This document shows, piece after piece, positions 25,951 to 35,087 of a DNA stretch of 64,000 nucleotides (position 1 is its first letter; the number at the start of each line of letters is the position of its first letter). The notes under the pieces are model-generated. The model worked only from the letters and a program-made list of their open reading frames with translations. It ran no database searches and had not been told where the DNA came from. Position numbers and translations under genes: made by a program. Source of the DNA: Pseudomonas peli (GTDB lineage: Bacteria; Pseudomonadota; Gammaproteobacteria; Pseudomonadales; Pseudomonadaceae); assembly GCF_900099645.1 (NCBI RefSeq), contig NZ_FMTL01000003.1, forward strand, positions 434,001 to 498,000, written 5' to 3'.

Positions 25951-26637
25951 ATGCCGCATATTCTGATTGTCGAAGACGAAGCCGCGATCGCCGACACCTT
26001 GATCTTCGCCCTGCAAAGCGAAGGCTTCACCACCACCTGGCTGAGCCTGGCCGAGCAGGCCCTGGCCGAACAGCAGCGCAGTCCGGCGGACTTGCTGATT
26101 CTCGATGTCGGCCTGCCGGATATCAGCGGTTTCGAGGCCTGCAAACGGCTGCGGCGCTTCTCCGAGGTGCCGGTGATCTTCCTTACGGCCCGCAGCGAGG
26201 AAATCGACCGCGTGGTGGGCCTGGAAATCGGTGCCGACGATTACGTGGTCAAACCCTTTAGCCCCCGGGAAGTCGCCGCGCGGGTCAAGGCCATTCTCAA
26301 ACGCATAGCGCCGCGTGAAGCACCTGCCACCAGCCCGGCCTGCGCTCCATTCCAGCTGGATATCGAGCGGGTGCAGATCCACTATCACGGCCAGCTACTG
26401 AGCCTGACCCGCCACGAATTCCGTTTGCTGCAAAGCCTGCTGGCGCAACCCGAGCGGGTGTTCTCCCGCGAGCAGTTGCTCGACGGCCTGGGCGTGGCCG
26501 CCGATGTCGGCTACGAGCGCACCATCGACAGCCATATCAAAAGCCTGCGCGCCAAGTTGCGCCTGGTGGCCGCTGAGGCGGAGCCGATCCAGACTCATCG
26601 CGGCCTGGGTTACAGCTACTCGCCGAGGCACGCCTGA
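25951..26637 (+). CDS. creB: Response regulator CreB
   Basis: The 228-residue OmpR-type regulator has a receiver domain with Asp52 as phosphoacceptor in ILDVGLPDISGFE and Lys in DYVVKPFSPRE. A C-terminal winged helix follows (TRHEFRLLQSLL, SHIKSLRAKLR). With CreC it forms the carbon-source and beta-lactam-responsive Cre system. The stop overlaps the creC start (TGATG). Confidence 0.93.
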   Translation: MPHILIVEDEAAIADTLIFALQSEGFTTTWLSLAEQALAEQQRSPADLLILDVGLPDISGFEACKRLRRFSEVPVIFLTARSEEIDRVVGLEIGADDYVVKPFSPREVAARVKAILKRIAPREAPATSPACAPFQLDIERVQIHYHGQLLSLTRHEFRLLQSLLAQPERVFSREQLLDGLGVAADVGYERTIDSHIKSLRAKLRLVAAEAEPIQTHRGLGYSYSPRHA

Positions 26638-28070
26638 TGCCGTTGGGGATACGCATCTTTTTGGTGTACTTCCTGTTTGTCGGGCTGGCGGGCTGGTTTG
26701 TGCTGAGCACGGTGATGGACGAAATCCGCCCCGGCGTAAGGCAAAGCACCGAAGAAACCCTGGTCGATACCGCCAACCTGTTGGCCGAGATTCTGCGTGA
26801 CGAGGTCAAGGCCGGTCGCCTGCAACAGAGCCGCCTGCCCGCCTTGTTGCAAGCCTATGGTCAGCGTCAACCGCAGGCGCAGATCTGGGGCGTGGAGAAA
26901 ACTCAGGTCAACCATCGCATCTATGTCACCGACGCCAAGGGCATTGTCTTGCTCGACTCCACAGGCGCGGCGGTAGGCCAGGATTATTCGCGCTGGAACG
27001 ATGTGCTGCGTACCCTGCGCGGTGAATACGGTGCGCGCTCGACCAAGGAAGACCCGAACGATCCTGACTCCTCGGTGATGTATGTCGCTGCGCCGATCAT
27101 GGACGGCGCGCAGATTATCGGCGTGGTCTCGGTGGCCAAACCCAATCGCACGCTGCAGCCCTATATCGAACGCTCCGAACAGCGCCTGGCCTGGCTCGGT
27201 GGTGGGTTGATTGTGCTCGGCCTGTTGATTGGCGCACTGCTGTCCTGGTGGCTCAGCGCAGCCCTGCGCAAGCTGACCCGTTACGCCCAGGCGGTTAGTG
27301 CCGGTCAACGTGCCGAACTGCCCAGCGTGCGCGGCGGTGAGCTGGCGCAACTGGCCGAAGCGATCGAGCGCATGCGCACCGAGCTGGAAGGCAAGGCCTA
27401 TGTCGAGCGCTACGTACACACCCTGACCCACGAACTGAAAAGCCCCCTGGCAGCGATTCGTGGCGCGGCGGAGTTGCTCGATGGTGAAATGCCTGCGCCA
27501 CAGCGACAGCGTTTTGTCGCCAATATCGATCAGGAAAGCGCACGCATGCAGCAGCTGATAGAGCGCCTGCTGCACCTGGCGCAGGTTGAGCAGCGCCAGG
27601 GCCTGGAGGAACAGGTCGCGGTGCCGCTGCAAGCACTGGTCACGTCGCTTTTACAGGCGCAGATGGCGCGAATAGAAGCCGCTGCTGTGCAGGTCGAGAA
27701 TAGGATTGAAGCCAGCCTTGCACTCCGTGGTGAACGTTTTCTACTGCGCCAGGCGCTGGTCAACCTGCTCGACAATGCCCTGGATTTCACTCCGCCGCAG
27801 GGTCAGCTGCGGTTTACGGCCGAGTGCGTCGGTGAGCAGATTGAACTGCGCCTGTTCAACCAGGGTGAGCCGATACCGGACTACGCCTTGGCGCGTTTGA
27901 GTGAACGCTTCTATTCCCTGCCGCGCCCCGGCAGTGGACGCAAGAGCACCGGTTTGGGGCTGAATTTTGTCGAGGAGGTGGTGCAGCTGCATGGCGGCGA
28001 ACTGCACATCGGCAATGTCAGCGGCGGCGTAGAAGTGCGCCTGCGTTTGCCGGCGGCAACCAGTGATTAG
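26637..28070 (+). CDS. creC: Sensor histidine kinase CreC
   Basis: The 477-residue kinase has membrane helices at about 6-25 and 186-206 flanking a periplasmic sensor domain. HAMP is at about 206-258, with phosphoacceptor His265 in HTLTHELKSPLAAIRGAAEL. ATP-binding segments LVNLLDNALDF and STGLGLNFVEEVV follow. It phosphorylates CreB. creD, the membrane effector of this regulon, lies 3.8 kb downstream with unrelated genes in between. Confidence 0.93.
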   Translation: MPLGIRIFLVYFLFVGLAGWFVLSTVMDEIRPGVRQSTEETLVDTANLLAEILRDEVKAGRLQQSRLPALLQAYGQRQPQAQIWGVEKTQVNHRIYVTDAKGIVLLDSTGAAVGQDYSRWNDVLRTLRGEYGARSTKEDPNDPDSSVMYVAAPIMDGAQIIGVVSVAKPNRTLQPYIERSEQRLAWLGGGLIVLGLLIGALLSWWLSAALRKLTRYAQAVSAGQRAELPSVRGGELAQLAEAIERMRTELEGKAYVERYVHTLTHELKSPLAAIRGAAELLDGEMPAPQRQRFVANIDQESARMQQLIERLLHLAQVEQRQGLEEQVAVPLQALVTSLLQAQMARIEAAAVQVENRIEASLALRGERFLLRQALVNLLDNALDFTPPQGQLRFTAECVGEQIELRLFNQGEPIPDYALARLSERFYSLPRPGSGRKSTGLGLNFVEEVVQLHGGELHIGNVSGGVEVRLRLPAATSD

Positions 28071-28228
28071 TGGCACATCTTGGCCTGCTCCTTGCTGACG
28101 TCTGTGGCTAAGCAAGGTTGCGCAACCGCCAGGCAGATGCTCTGATCCCTGTTGTCGGGTTGGCTATCCTCATAGCAACAACCCACGCGCGACCTTTACT
28201 GCCAACAAGACCAGAATGGAGTCACTGC

Positions 28229-28663
28229 ATGAAAACCGTAGCCGAGATACTCAGGGCCAAGCCACATGCCGCGATCTACAGCGTTAGCCCGGACACCACA
28301 GTGCTCGACGCAGTCAAATTGCTGGCTGAAAAAGGCATCGGTGCGCTGGTAGTACTGGACAAGGGCCGCCTGGTCGGCATCGTCAGCGAGCGTGACTACG
28401 CACGTAAAATCGAGCTGCTACAACGCTCGGCATTTAGCACCCAGATCAGCGAAATTATGACCGCAGATGTCCTGACCGTCGGGCCGCGCGACACCTCTCA
28501 GCACTGCATGCAGCTGATGACCGACCGCCACCTGCGCCACCTGCCGGTAATCGCCGAAGGCGAATTGATCGGCTTGCTGTCGATCGGCGACCTGGTTAAA
28601 CACACCATCGCCGAACAGGCCAGCCTGATCCAGCAGCTGGAACAGTATATTCGCGGCGAATAG
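28229..28663 (+). CDS. CBS-domain protein
   Basis: The 144-residue protein consists of two CBS repeats: residues about 10-65 (VSPDTTVLDAVKLLAEKGIG, VGIVSERDYARK) and about 75-135 (VGPRDTSQHCMQLMTDRHLR, IGLLSIGDLVKH). Such stand-alone pairs bind adenine nucleotides and act as energy or redox sensors. ATG at 28229 has GGAG nine bases upstream. It is likely monocistronic, with a DinB gene converging from the other side. Confidence 0.88.
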   Translation: MKTVAEILRAKPHAAIYSVSPDTTVLDAVKLLAEKGIGALVVLDKGRLVGIVSERDYARKIELLQRSAFSTQISEIMTADVLTVGPRDTSQHCMQLMTDRHLRHLPVIAEGELIGLLSIGDLVKHTIAEQASLIQQLEQYIRGE

Positions 28664-28674
28664 CACTTGCCGCG

Positions 28675-29184
28675 TTAGCTCACTGCGCGACGCTGCGGCT
28701 GATCCGCATGCAGAAAGCGCGTGTAGATATCCCGCGGCGGCGCCAGTTGCAGCTGCGCCATGATTTGGCCGACCGCGCCACGGTGGTAGCCGCCGTGGGT
28801 GACGATATGCGCGAGCATTTCCTCGCGGCTCATGCAGCCCGCATCACCATCGACGAAGTTGAAAAGCAGGCGCTCGGCCAACTGTTCGGCGTTTAGTCTT
28901 GCGGCATAGTCCAGATACCAGCGATCCGTTTCTTGCACCGCCTGCTGCAGCGCATCCAGCGTGGGCGTTTCCGCGGTGTTGGTGGCGCAGTAGCTGTGGT
29001 TGATGCCTTGCAGGTTGGCGACAAATATTCGCTCGACCACATAGATGTGATTGAGGATGCGCAGGGCGGCGTGCAGCTCGCTTTGCTGGGTGAGCGGGTC
29101 AAGTCGCTGCAGCTCAGCAAAGAGTTCCTGATTGGCCCAGGCCTTGTACTGCAGCAGTGAGGTTAACAAGCTGGCGTTGCTCAT
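28675..29184 (-). CDS. DinB-family protein
   Basis: The 169-residue four-helix bundle has the three metal-binding histidines of the DinB/YfiT superfamily: one in ILNHIYVVERIF and two in HIVTHGGYHRGAV. Members include putative thiol-dependent transferases and damage-induced proteins with unknown substrates. The substrate here cannot be inferred. The gene converges on the CBS-protein gene with an 11-bp gap. Confidence 0.85.
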   Translation of the reverse strand: MSNASLLTSLLQYKAWANQELFAELQRLDPLTQQSELHAALRILNHIYVVERIFVANLQGINHSYCATNTAETPTLDALQQAVQETDRWYLDYAARLNAEQLAERLLFNFVDGDAGCMSREEMLAHIVTHGGYHRGAVGQIMAQLQLAPPRDIYTRFLHADQPQRRAVS

Positions 29185-29310
29185 AAAGGGCCTTCAATAC
29201 GCGGTTGTTTAACTGAGTGCTGGGCGGGTCACGGCCCTGTGGGTGGATAGTGCTGTGCGCTTTGGTTGTGGCGCGCATACTGGCCTTTCAATAATCCTCA
29301 GGTGACGACG

Positions 29311-29463
29311 ATGACCCTTGCCCTTACTCCACTGATTTCGCTGATCGCTGGCATTCTGATTCTGGTGATGCCGCGCCTGTTGAACTACATCGTGGCGATT
29401 TATCTGATCGTGATTGGTCTTGTTGGCATCTTCGGCACTGGCAATTTCAATCTGAACTTCTAA
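29311..29463 (+). CDS. DUF3096 small membrane protein
   Basis: The 50-residue protein is almost entirely two membrane helices (LISLIAGILILVMPRLL and YIVAIYLIVIGLVGIFG). The sequence is typical of DUF3096 proteins, whose role is unknown. I start at ATG 29311 since the upstream in-frame extension has no ribosome site and a basic, non-conserved sequence. Confidence 0.8.
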   Translation: MTLALTPLISLIAGILILVMPRLLNYIVAIYLIVIGLVGIFGTGNFNLNF

Positions 29464-29470
29464 GCGTTTG

Positions 29471-29492
29471 GCAGCCCGGTTCTTCGGGCTGC
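29471..29492. terminator. Hairpin between converging DUF3096 and DUF2834-like genes
   Basis: GCAGCCCG and CGGGCTGC form an 8-bp stem with a GTTCTT loop, placed 7 bp after the DUF3096 stop and 9 bp before the end of the converging gene. There is no long T run. Confidence 0.6.
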
Positions 29493-29501
29493 TCCGTCCA
29501 G

Positions 29502-29843
29502 TCAAGCTGTAGTCGAGGCGCTATTCTGTGGCGCTTTGCTCGCTGTATCGAGCGCTTTGAGCACCAGATACAGCAACGGTCCGATTGAGACAAACAGCGA
29601 AGTCAGGGCAAAGAATGGCAGTAGGTAGGCCAGCGACTTGCCCCGTTGGCGGCCGTCGCGGTACATCCAGATGCAGGCCAGCGCCGCGAGGATATACAGG
29701 TCGATCACCACCTGGGCGGTGTCAGGGCTGGACATCAACTGAATGCCAAATTGCAGCAGCGATTGCTCTGCGTGCAGCATCACGTAGAAGGTGTAGGCGC
29801 TGAAGGCCAGCAGGGTGATCAGCGGCAGTGCGAGCTTTTTCAT
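29502..29843 (-). CDS. DUF2834-like membrane protein
   Basis: The 113-residue protein has three predicted membrane helices (about 4-22, 45-62 and 73-97) and a short polar tail. The arrangement and the FYVMLHAEQSLLQFG and YRDGRQRGKSLAYLLPFF segments resemble DUF2834. Function unknown. No obvious operon partner. Confidence 0.7.
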   Translation of the reverse strand: MKKLALPLITLLAFSAYTFYVMLHAEQSLLQFGIQLMSSPDTAQVVIDLYILAALACIWMYRDGRQRGKSLAYLLPFFALTSLFVSIGPLLYLVLKALDTASKAPQNSASTTA

Positions 29844-29887
29844 GGTGCCATCCTTGGGTTGTTATTAGTCGAGGGAGCTGTGCGCTA

Positions 29888-30724
29888 TCAGCCTGGCGCG
29901 TGGGTTGCTGAACTGTTCAGCTGCACCGTCGCCATCACGGCTTGAGCGTTCTCCAGCAGGCAGCCGTAGTGCGCTTGTTCGGCGCAGCGGATCACCGCAT
30001 TGGCATTGCGCAGATGCTCCTGCAGGTAAATGGACATGGCAATGGGCGCCCAATTATCTGTGTCGCCATGCCACAGGTTGACCGCCGCCGTGACGCTATC
30101 CAGCTCTGCAGCCCAGGGCTCGACGTAAAGTTTTACGTCGCGCTGATAGCGGCTAGTGCCATGTTTGAAACACGCGCGCTGAATGTCTGCCAGCCAGGCC
30201 TGGGTGTCGGCTTGATGCAGTAATTCGGCGTCTTTGCCGCCAGCGCCGTTGAAGAGTAACTTCAGCAGCAGGCGCGGGCTGACTTTCGCCAGCAGCGCCT
30301 GATACCCGGCAAAGGCCCGGAACAGCCTTGGGTAATGCTGCGCCCAAAGGAAGGTATAACGGCCCGCGCCCATGCCGACGCTATTGCTGGGGATTTCCAG
30401 AGGTGCGGCGGCCGATAGCAAATAGACCTCAGCTACTTGCTCACCCATCAGTGCGGCGACACGCAACGCCAGGCAGGCACCGATGGAAAAACCAAGCAGG
30501 CGAATCGGCTGGCCAGCGGCGTGATCACTGATCTGTTGCGCCAGTTGTTGCAGATAAGCCGCGCTGCCGAGTTCGCCGGGCAGATTGCGCTCCACCACCA
30601 GCAGCTTGATGCCGTGCGCCAAGGCAGCCTGATGCAGCATCGCCGCCTCAACCGCTGCGCCCGGTACGCCATGGAAGTAGAACAGTGGCTGTCCATCGGG
30701 GCAGCCGTATGCAGTTGGGTTCAT
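29888..30724 (-). CDS. Alpha/beta hydrolase
   Basis: The 278-residue alpha/beta hydrolase has the oxyanion segment FYFHGVPGAAVEA, nucleophile elbow GFSIGAC (serine) and the C-terminal HGDTDNWAPIAM (aspartate) and AEQAHYGC (histidine) segments that complete a catalytic triad. There is no signal peptide, so it is cytoplasmic. The substrate is unknown; the family includes esterases and haloalkane-like hydrolases. Confidence 0.85.
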   Translation of the reverse strand: MNPTAYGCPDGQPLFYFHGVPGAAVEAAMLHQAALAHGIKLLVVERNLPGELGSAAYLQQLAQQISDHAAGQPIRLLGFSIGACLALRVAALMGEQVAEVYLLSAAAPLEIPSNSVGMGAGRYTFLWAQHYPRLFRAFAGYQALLAKVSPRLLLKLLFNGAGGKDAELLHQADTQAWLADIQRACFKHGTSRYQRDVKLYVEPWAAELDSVTAAVNLWHGDTDNWAPIAMSIYLQEHLRNANAVIRCAEQAHYGCLLENAQAVMATVQLNSSATHAPG

Positions 30725-30795
30725 GCCCTATCTCCCGCTAGCCGCTGTTGCGTTAATCCGCATCGTGTTCAGCCAACGATACGGTCGGTGGGTTG

Positions 30796-31266
30796 TCACT
30801 CAATAAAACGTGGCTCGCAGCGCACCTCAGATTTCACTGAGTTGGCAATAAAGCACTCTTCATGGGCTTGGTGGTGCATCTGCTCAATCTGTTCGCGGCT
30901 GGGTAGGCGCTCACCAGAGAAGCTGACCGCAGGACGCAGAGTCACCTGGGCGATAAACAGCTTGCCGGCAGCATTTTCCTGCATCAACCCACTGGCATTA
31001 TCACGGTAGTCATCGACGCAGAAGCGGCGCTTGGCGGCGATGGAGAGGAACCAGAGCATATGGCAGCTGGCCAGCGAAGCGACGAAGGCTTCCTCGGGAT
31101 CGACGGCGCTTGCACCCGACATTGGCAGCGGAACTACATGCGGTGAGGACGAACCGGCGACCTCCTGACCTCCATCAAAACGCAGCAGATGCTTGCGGCT
31201 GTAGCGGTTACCAAGAAAGTCCTGCTCACCGCGTTGCCAGATCACCTCAGCGACATACTCCGTCAC
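30796..31266 (-). CDS. OsmC/Ohr-type peroxiredoxin
   Basis: The 156-residue OsmC-family protein carries the two active cysteines: one in LASCHMLWFLSI and one in HEECFIANSV. GTG at 31266 is the start, preceded by AGGAGA six bases upstream; no in-frame ATG fits better. Family members reduce organic hydroperoxides. It is closer to YhfA-like or general OsmC than to classical Ohr, as judged from the motif spacing only. Confidence 0.87.
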   Translation of the reverse strand: MTEYVAEVIWQRGEQDFLGNRYSRKHLLRFDGGQEVAGSSSPHVVPLPMSGASAVDPEEAFVASLASCHMLWFLSIAAKRRFCVDDYRDNASGLMQENAAGKLFIAQVTLRPAVSFSGERLPSREQIEQMHHQAHEECFIANSVKSEVRCEPRFIE

Positions 31267-31297
31267 GTCATTCTCCTGATGCTGTTGAGTTAGGCGC

Positions 31298-31738
31298 TTA
31301 CCACCAGCCGTTATCGTTCAGCAGCATCTTCTTGTAGTAATCGATATTGGCGCGCGTGGCGAATACCGCGCTGATGCCGTAGCCCAGCGCGTTGGCGATT
31401 TGGCTGTAGCCGAGGTAGTCCAGGCCGATGCCGAGGATGATCACTACCGCTGCGCAGACGACGAACAGCGCCAGACCCTTTTTCCACATGCCCTTGATGG
31501 CGTAGTAGATCGGCCCGAAGAAGAAAGCCAGAAAGTTGAAGCTGAAAGCCTTGCGCCGCTCCTCGGCGGGCAGCTGCTTGAACCTGGGCATCTTGATGCC
31601 GCCGGCATGGTGGATCGCGCTAAAGCGCTGCTTCCATTTATCCGAGATGGGTAAGGCTGCAATCTGCTCGTCGGACACCAGGGATTCTGCGTCGGCGACG
31701 CTGGTTTTCGGGGTAGCGTAGGGGTTGTGCTGGGTCAT
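31298..31738 (-). CDS. DUF2628 membrane protein
   Basis: The 146-residue protein has a polar N-terminal half with IHHAGGIKMPRFKQLPAEER and two or three membrane helices (FNFLAFFFGPIYYAIKGMW, ALFVVCAAVVIILGIGLDYL). The FFFGPIYYAIKGMWKKGL block is typical of DUF2628. Function unknown. It lies 31 bp beyond the OsmC start, in the same direction, so they may be co-transcribed. Confidence 0.8.
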   Translation of the reverse strand: MTQHNPYATPKTSVADAESLVSDEQIAALPISDKWKQRFSAIHHAGGIKMPRFKQLPAEERRKAFSFNFLAFFFGPIYYAIKGMWKKGLALFVVCAAVVIILGIGLDYLGYSQIANALGYGISAVFATRANIDYYKKMLLNDNGWW

Positions 31739-31913
31739 GGCCGTTCATCCTTAAGTGGCGTTCAGCGGCACGCTACGCATTTCCCGGATGACTGTCTATT
31801 GGCCTGCTGGGTGTCTGCTCCGCATCTCCACATACTCTCCATCTGCCCTCCATAAAGCCACCATTTGCGCCACCCAGACTCTGCCCACCTAAACCGTATC
31901 GGAGAGTTGCACC

Positions 31914-33272
31914 ATGAGCCGCATTCTGGGTTTCAAGCTGGGCGCCATTGCCCTGCTGATTTTGTTATTGCTGATCCCGCTGTCGATGATTGGCGGGCTG
32001 GTGAGCGAGCGGCAGTATCAACGTGCCGAGGTGCTGCAGGACATCGCGCGCAGTTCCAGCTACCGCCAGCAGCTGACCGGGCCGATTCTGGTAATGCCTT
32101 ACACCAAGGTGTGGAACCAGTGGAAAACCCACGCCAAGACTGGCGAGCGTTACCTGGAAGAGCAGAAGAGCCGTGGCCGGTTGTACTTCTTGCCAGAGCG
32201 CTTTGTGCTCAATGGCCAGGTAAACACCGAGGAGCGTGCACGCGGCATCTATAAAGCGCTGCTGTACCGCAGCGACAACCAGATCAGTGGTGCCTTTAAG
32301 CTACCGGCGCGTCTGGGGTTGGGTGATGAGCTGGGTTTGTACCAGTTTGACCGGCCGTTCCTCTCGGTCGGCATCAGCGATGTGCGGGGCATCAGCAATG
32401 ACCTGCAACTGCGCTTCAACGGCATGAACCTGAGCTTCGCCCCGGGCAGCGCTGAAGAGCGCTTCGGTGCAGGTGTGCATGCGCCGCTGCCGCTGCTGGA
32501 TACCCAGGGTGGGCAAGTGCTGGAGTTCGCCTTCAACCTCAAACTGCAGGGTACCGAGCAGCTGAGCATCACCCCGGTGGGGCGTGACAGCCGGGTTGAG
32601 CTGACCTCCGGCTGGCCGCACCCGAGCTTTGTTGGGGAATACCTGCCGAGCAGCCGTGAGGTTTCGGCCGCCGGATTCAAAGCGCACTGGCAGACCAGTT
32701 TCTTCGCCACCAACCTGGAAGAAGCATTGGCTGATTGCGTGCAAGGCGACAGCTGCAATGCGCTGACCGCGCGCAACTTTGGCGTGAGCTTTGTCGACCC
32801 GGTGGACCAGTACCTGAAGACCGAGCGGGCGATCAAATATGCGCTGCTGTTTATCGGCCTGACCTTCGCCGTGTTCTTCCTCTTTGAAGTGCTCAAACGC
32901 ATGGCCGTACACCCGGTGCAATACGCCTTGGTGGGCATGTCGCTGGCGCTGTTCTACCTGTTGCTGCTGTCGCTGTCCGAGCACCTGAGTTTTGCCCTGG
33001 CCTACGGCATTGCCGCGACCGCCTGTGTGCTGCTGATTGGTTTCTACGTCAGTTACGTGCTGCACAGCGCCCTGCGCGGAGTGGGCTTTGGTGCGTTGCT
33101 GGCGCTGCTCTACGGCATGTTGTTTGGCCTGCTTGGGGCTGAGGACTACGCCTTGCTGATGGGCTCGGTACTGGTGTTCGGTGTGCTCGCCGGGGTGATG
33201 GTGCTGACCCGCAAACTCGACTGGTACGGCGTCGGTCGCCTGCCACTGGCCAGCCCTATCAGCGATCGCTAA
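31914..33272 (+). CDS. creD: Cell envelope integrity protein CreD
   Basis: The 452-residue inner-membrane protein has an N-terminal helix (about 5-28), a long periplasmic beta-rich domain (about 35-310) and five or six C-terminal helices from about 312. Segments such as GPILVMPYTKVW and AVHPVQYALVGMSLALFYLLL are typical of CreD. It is the main output of the CreBC system and affects envelope stability and beta-lactam response. I found no clear CreB tag upstream. Confidence 0.92.
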   Translation: MSRILGFKLGAIALLILLLLIPLSMIGGLVSERQYQRAEVLQDIARSSSYRQQLTGPILVMPYTKVWNQWKTHAKTGERYLEEQKSRGRLYFLPERFVLNGQVNTEERARGIYKALLYRSDNQISGAFKLPARLGLGDELGLYQFDRPFLSVGISDVRGISNDLQLRFNGMNLSFAPGSAEERFGAGVHAPLPLLDTQGGQVLEFAFNLKLQGTEQLSITPVGRDSRVELTSGWPHPSFVGEYLPSSREVSAAGFKAHWQTSFFATNLEEALADCVQGDSCNALTARNFGVSFVDPVDQYLKTERAIKYALLFIGLTFAVFFLFEVLKRMAVHPVQYALVGMSLALFYLLLLSLSEHLSFALAYGIAATACVLLIGFYVSYVLHSALRGVGFGALLALLYGMLFGLLGAEDYALLMGSVLVFGVLAGVMVLTRKLDWYGVGRLPLASPISDR

Positions 33273-33326
33273 ACCCTGCGGCGCAGGTTCAGCTTGCGCC
33301 ACTTTTTACCTGCGTGGGAGTTGAAC

Positions 33327-33632
33327 ATGATGCGTTTACTGATGCAGTTCTCTGCTTGTTTCGCTCTGGGGTTGGCGGTGGCCTTTATGGTGCTGCTGGG
33401 CCTGATGTTCTGCGGCCAGTTTGACCTGATCAAAGGCCTGCAGTTGACCGGTCAACCCATGGCGCAATTGAGCCTGGTGCTATTGCCAGAAGCCTTCTGG
33501 AAGAGCCTGACTGGCTTGGCCAACGCCCCACAGAACCTTGAAGTGCAGTCCTTTCTCAGCCTCTGCACGGCGCTGGGCCAGGTGGGGCTGCTGCTGGCAT
33601 TTGGCTTCTTTCGTCTGTGGTATGTGCGATGA
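33327..33632 (+). CDS. Hypothetical membrane protein downstream of creD
   Basis: The 101-residue protein has helices at about 4-28 and 78-96. ATG at 33327 follows GGGAG. It starts 54 bp after creD and could be in the same transcript. I recognise no family. Confidence 0.65.
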   Translation: MMRLLMQFSACFALGLAVAFMVLLGLMFCGQFDLIKGLQLTGQPMAQLSLVLLPEAFWKSLTGLANAPQNLEVQSFLSLCTALGQVGLLLAFGFFRLWYVR

Positions 33633-33750
33633 GCGGGCATATCGGTTTACGCGAAGAGTCGCGTGCCGGGCATGTGCTGGCGCGGCGGATCGCGCTCCTC
33701 TTTGCGCGCCCCTTGCCGCCATCAGGGGTTGCCCAAGTGGAGAGCCGTAT

Positions 33751-34026
33751 ATGTCGACGACCTTGAGTCGCACTAATGCCAGGTTGCAAGGTTTTTTGTT
33801 GGGACTGAACGGGGCTTACCTAGGCTGTGTGCTGCTGGGGGGACTGCTGCCGTCCTGGCCATTCAATGGCTTGTTCACCCCGGCAGCGGCTATTGCCCTG
33901 CTGCTGCAAGACTTGCAGTACGCCTTGCTGACGTCGGTGCAGGTGCCGTACTACCTGGTGTGGGCGCGCATAGGTGCTTTGGCATTGTTGAGCTTGTGGC
34001 TGTTCTATTTTTTTGCTGAGGATTAG
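33751..34026 (+). CDS. Hypothetical membrane protein
   Basis: The 91-residue protein has about two or three hydrophobic helices (FLLGLNGAYLGCVLLGGLL, IGALALLSLWLFYFF). ATG at 33751 has GGAGA ten bases upstream; the longer upstream frame is basic and proline-rich and is not convincing. It lies three bases before the next gene, so they are probably coupled. Confidence 0.6.
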   Translation: MSTTLSRTNARLQGFLLGLNGAYLGCVLLGGLLPSWPFNGLFTPAAAIALLLQDLQYALLTSVQVPYYLVWARIGALALLSLWLFYFFAED

Positions 34027-34029
34027 GCC

Positions 34030-34563
34030 ATGGCTGTGCCCACAGTGCTACGGCGGGTTGCCGGCATATTCGGCAACACCCTGTTGTTCAGTCTTCATCT
34101 GTTTTTCGGTCTATTGCTGTGCCTGTACCTGAGCTACAAGGTTGCCGAGCGTCAGTTCACTATTGATGCTCTGCCAGTGGGTATCGAACCCAGTAGTGTC
34201 GTGTTGCTCAGTGGTGAAAGTGGTGGGCGTGAGGGGTGTGGTGCTGCCGTATTCCGCTTGTCTGGGTATACCCGTAAACGGTTGTTGCAAGAGGGAGCAG
34301 CTTTTCTTGAATCAGCCCGGCAGGCGCGTGGATACGGTTCCTCGTACTACAGCTATGAACCTTGGCAGGAGACGCCGGTGCCTGATGGTTTTACCAGTGA
34401 GGGTGGCTGGCCGCCGCTTTGGTGTGCCGGCATTGATGCGCGTTTGGCTATACGTATTCATACGGCAATGCAGGCGCCTGGGGCGTTCTACAGCATCAAA
34501 CCTGAGGGTTTATTGCTGTTAATTCCGGATGAAGGACTGATCGTATCGGGTTATGACGGCTAA
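34030..34563 (+). CDS. Hypothetical protein with one membrane anchor
   Basis: The 177-residue protein has a single N-terminal helix (about 12-36) and a presumed periplasmic domain containing three cysteines and the GYGSSYYSYEPW stretch. Base composition is less GC-rich than the neighbours. It appears to be the last gene of a group following creD. No family recognised. Confidence 0.6.
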   Translation: MAVPTVLRRVAGIFGNTLLFSLHLFFGLLLCLYLSYKVAERQFTIDALPVGIEPSSVVLLSGESGGREGCGAAVFRLSGYTRKRLLQEGAAFLESARQARGYGSSYYSYEPWQETPVPDGFTSEGGWPPLWCAGIDARLAIRIHTAMQAPGAFYSIKPEGLLLLIPDEGLIVSGYDG

Positions 34564-34771
34564 GCGTTGGATTACGGCGAGTTTGCAGGAGCGCTGCAGG
34601 CGTTGTGCGAAGGTGTTGAGTAGGGTGTAGCTGTTATCTCGTTCGACTAACGTCTTGGTGCTGTTGTTGATTCTTTCAGTCTGCCAGCTACTGATTGTTA
34701 TATATGGATAAATTCTGTTTTGAGGAACGATGCTAGACGGCTAATACCAATGTCTATCTGTCGGCACTAGT

Positions 34772-34785
34772 GGCCTGCTGCTAGC
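34772..34785 (+). promoter_or_regulatory. Weak sigma54-like element ahead of the symporter operon
   Basis: TGGCCT, eight bases, then GC gives the ten-base GG-to-GC spacing of RpoN promoters, and lies about 40 bp before the DUF4212 start. The match to TGGCAC-N5-TTGC is poor outside the core, so this is tentative. Confidence 0.2.
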
Positions 34786-34823
34786 TTGAAGGTGCATGAG
34801 AATAACAATAACCGGAGGAGTTT

Positions 34824-35084
34824 ATGACTTCTGATCAAGCTAACGCTGCAGCGTACTGGAAGGCGAATGTTCGGCTGATTACCTGGAGCCTGATTGTCTG
34901 GGCCCTGGTGTCTTTCGGCTTCGCCATACTTCTTCGACCCATGCTGGCAGGTATCTCTGTCGGCGGTACTGACCTTGGCTTCTGGTTCGCCCAGCAAGGT
35001 TCGATCATTGCCTTTATCGGACTCATTTTCTTTTACGCCTGGAAAATGAACAGACTCGATAAACAATTCGGTGTCGAGGAATAA
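34824..35084 (+). CDS. DUF4212 small subunit of sodium/solute symporter
   Basis: The 86-residue protein has two membrane helices (about 18-40 and 54-74) and a GTDLGFWFAQQGSI segment typical of DUF4212. It always precedes a VC_2705-type sodium/solute symporter and is thought to be an accessory subunit. ATG follows CGGAGGAG, a strong ribosome site. The gene is 3 bp upstream of the symporter. Confidence 0.9.
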   Translation: MTSDQANAAAYWKANVRLITWSLIVWALVSFGFAILLRPMLAGISVGGTDLGFWFAQQGSIIAFIGLIFFYAWKMNRLDKQFGVEE

Positions 35085-35087
35085 TCC

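Noticed and set aside
31739..31913. CreB recognition tag (TTCAC direct repeat) before creD
   Set aside because: No TTCAC-N6-TTCAC or inverse was found in the upstream region.
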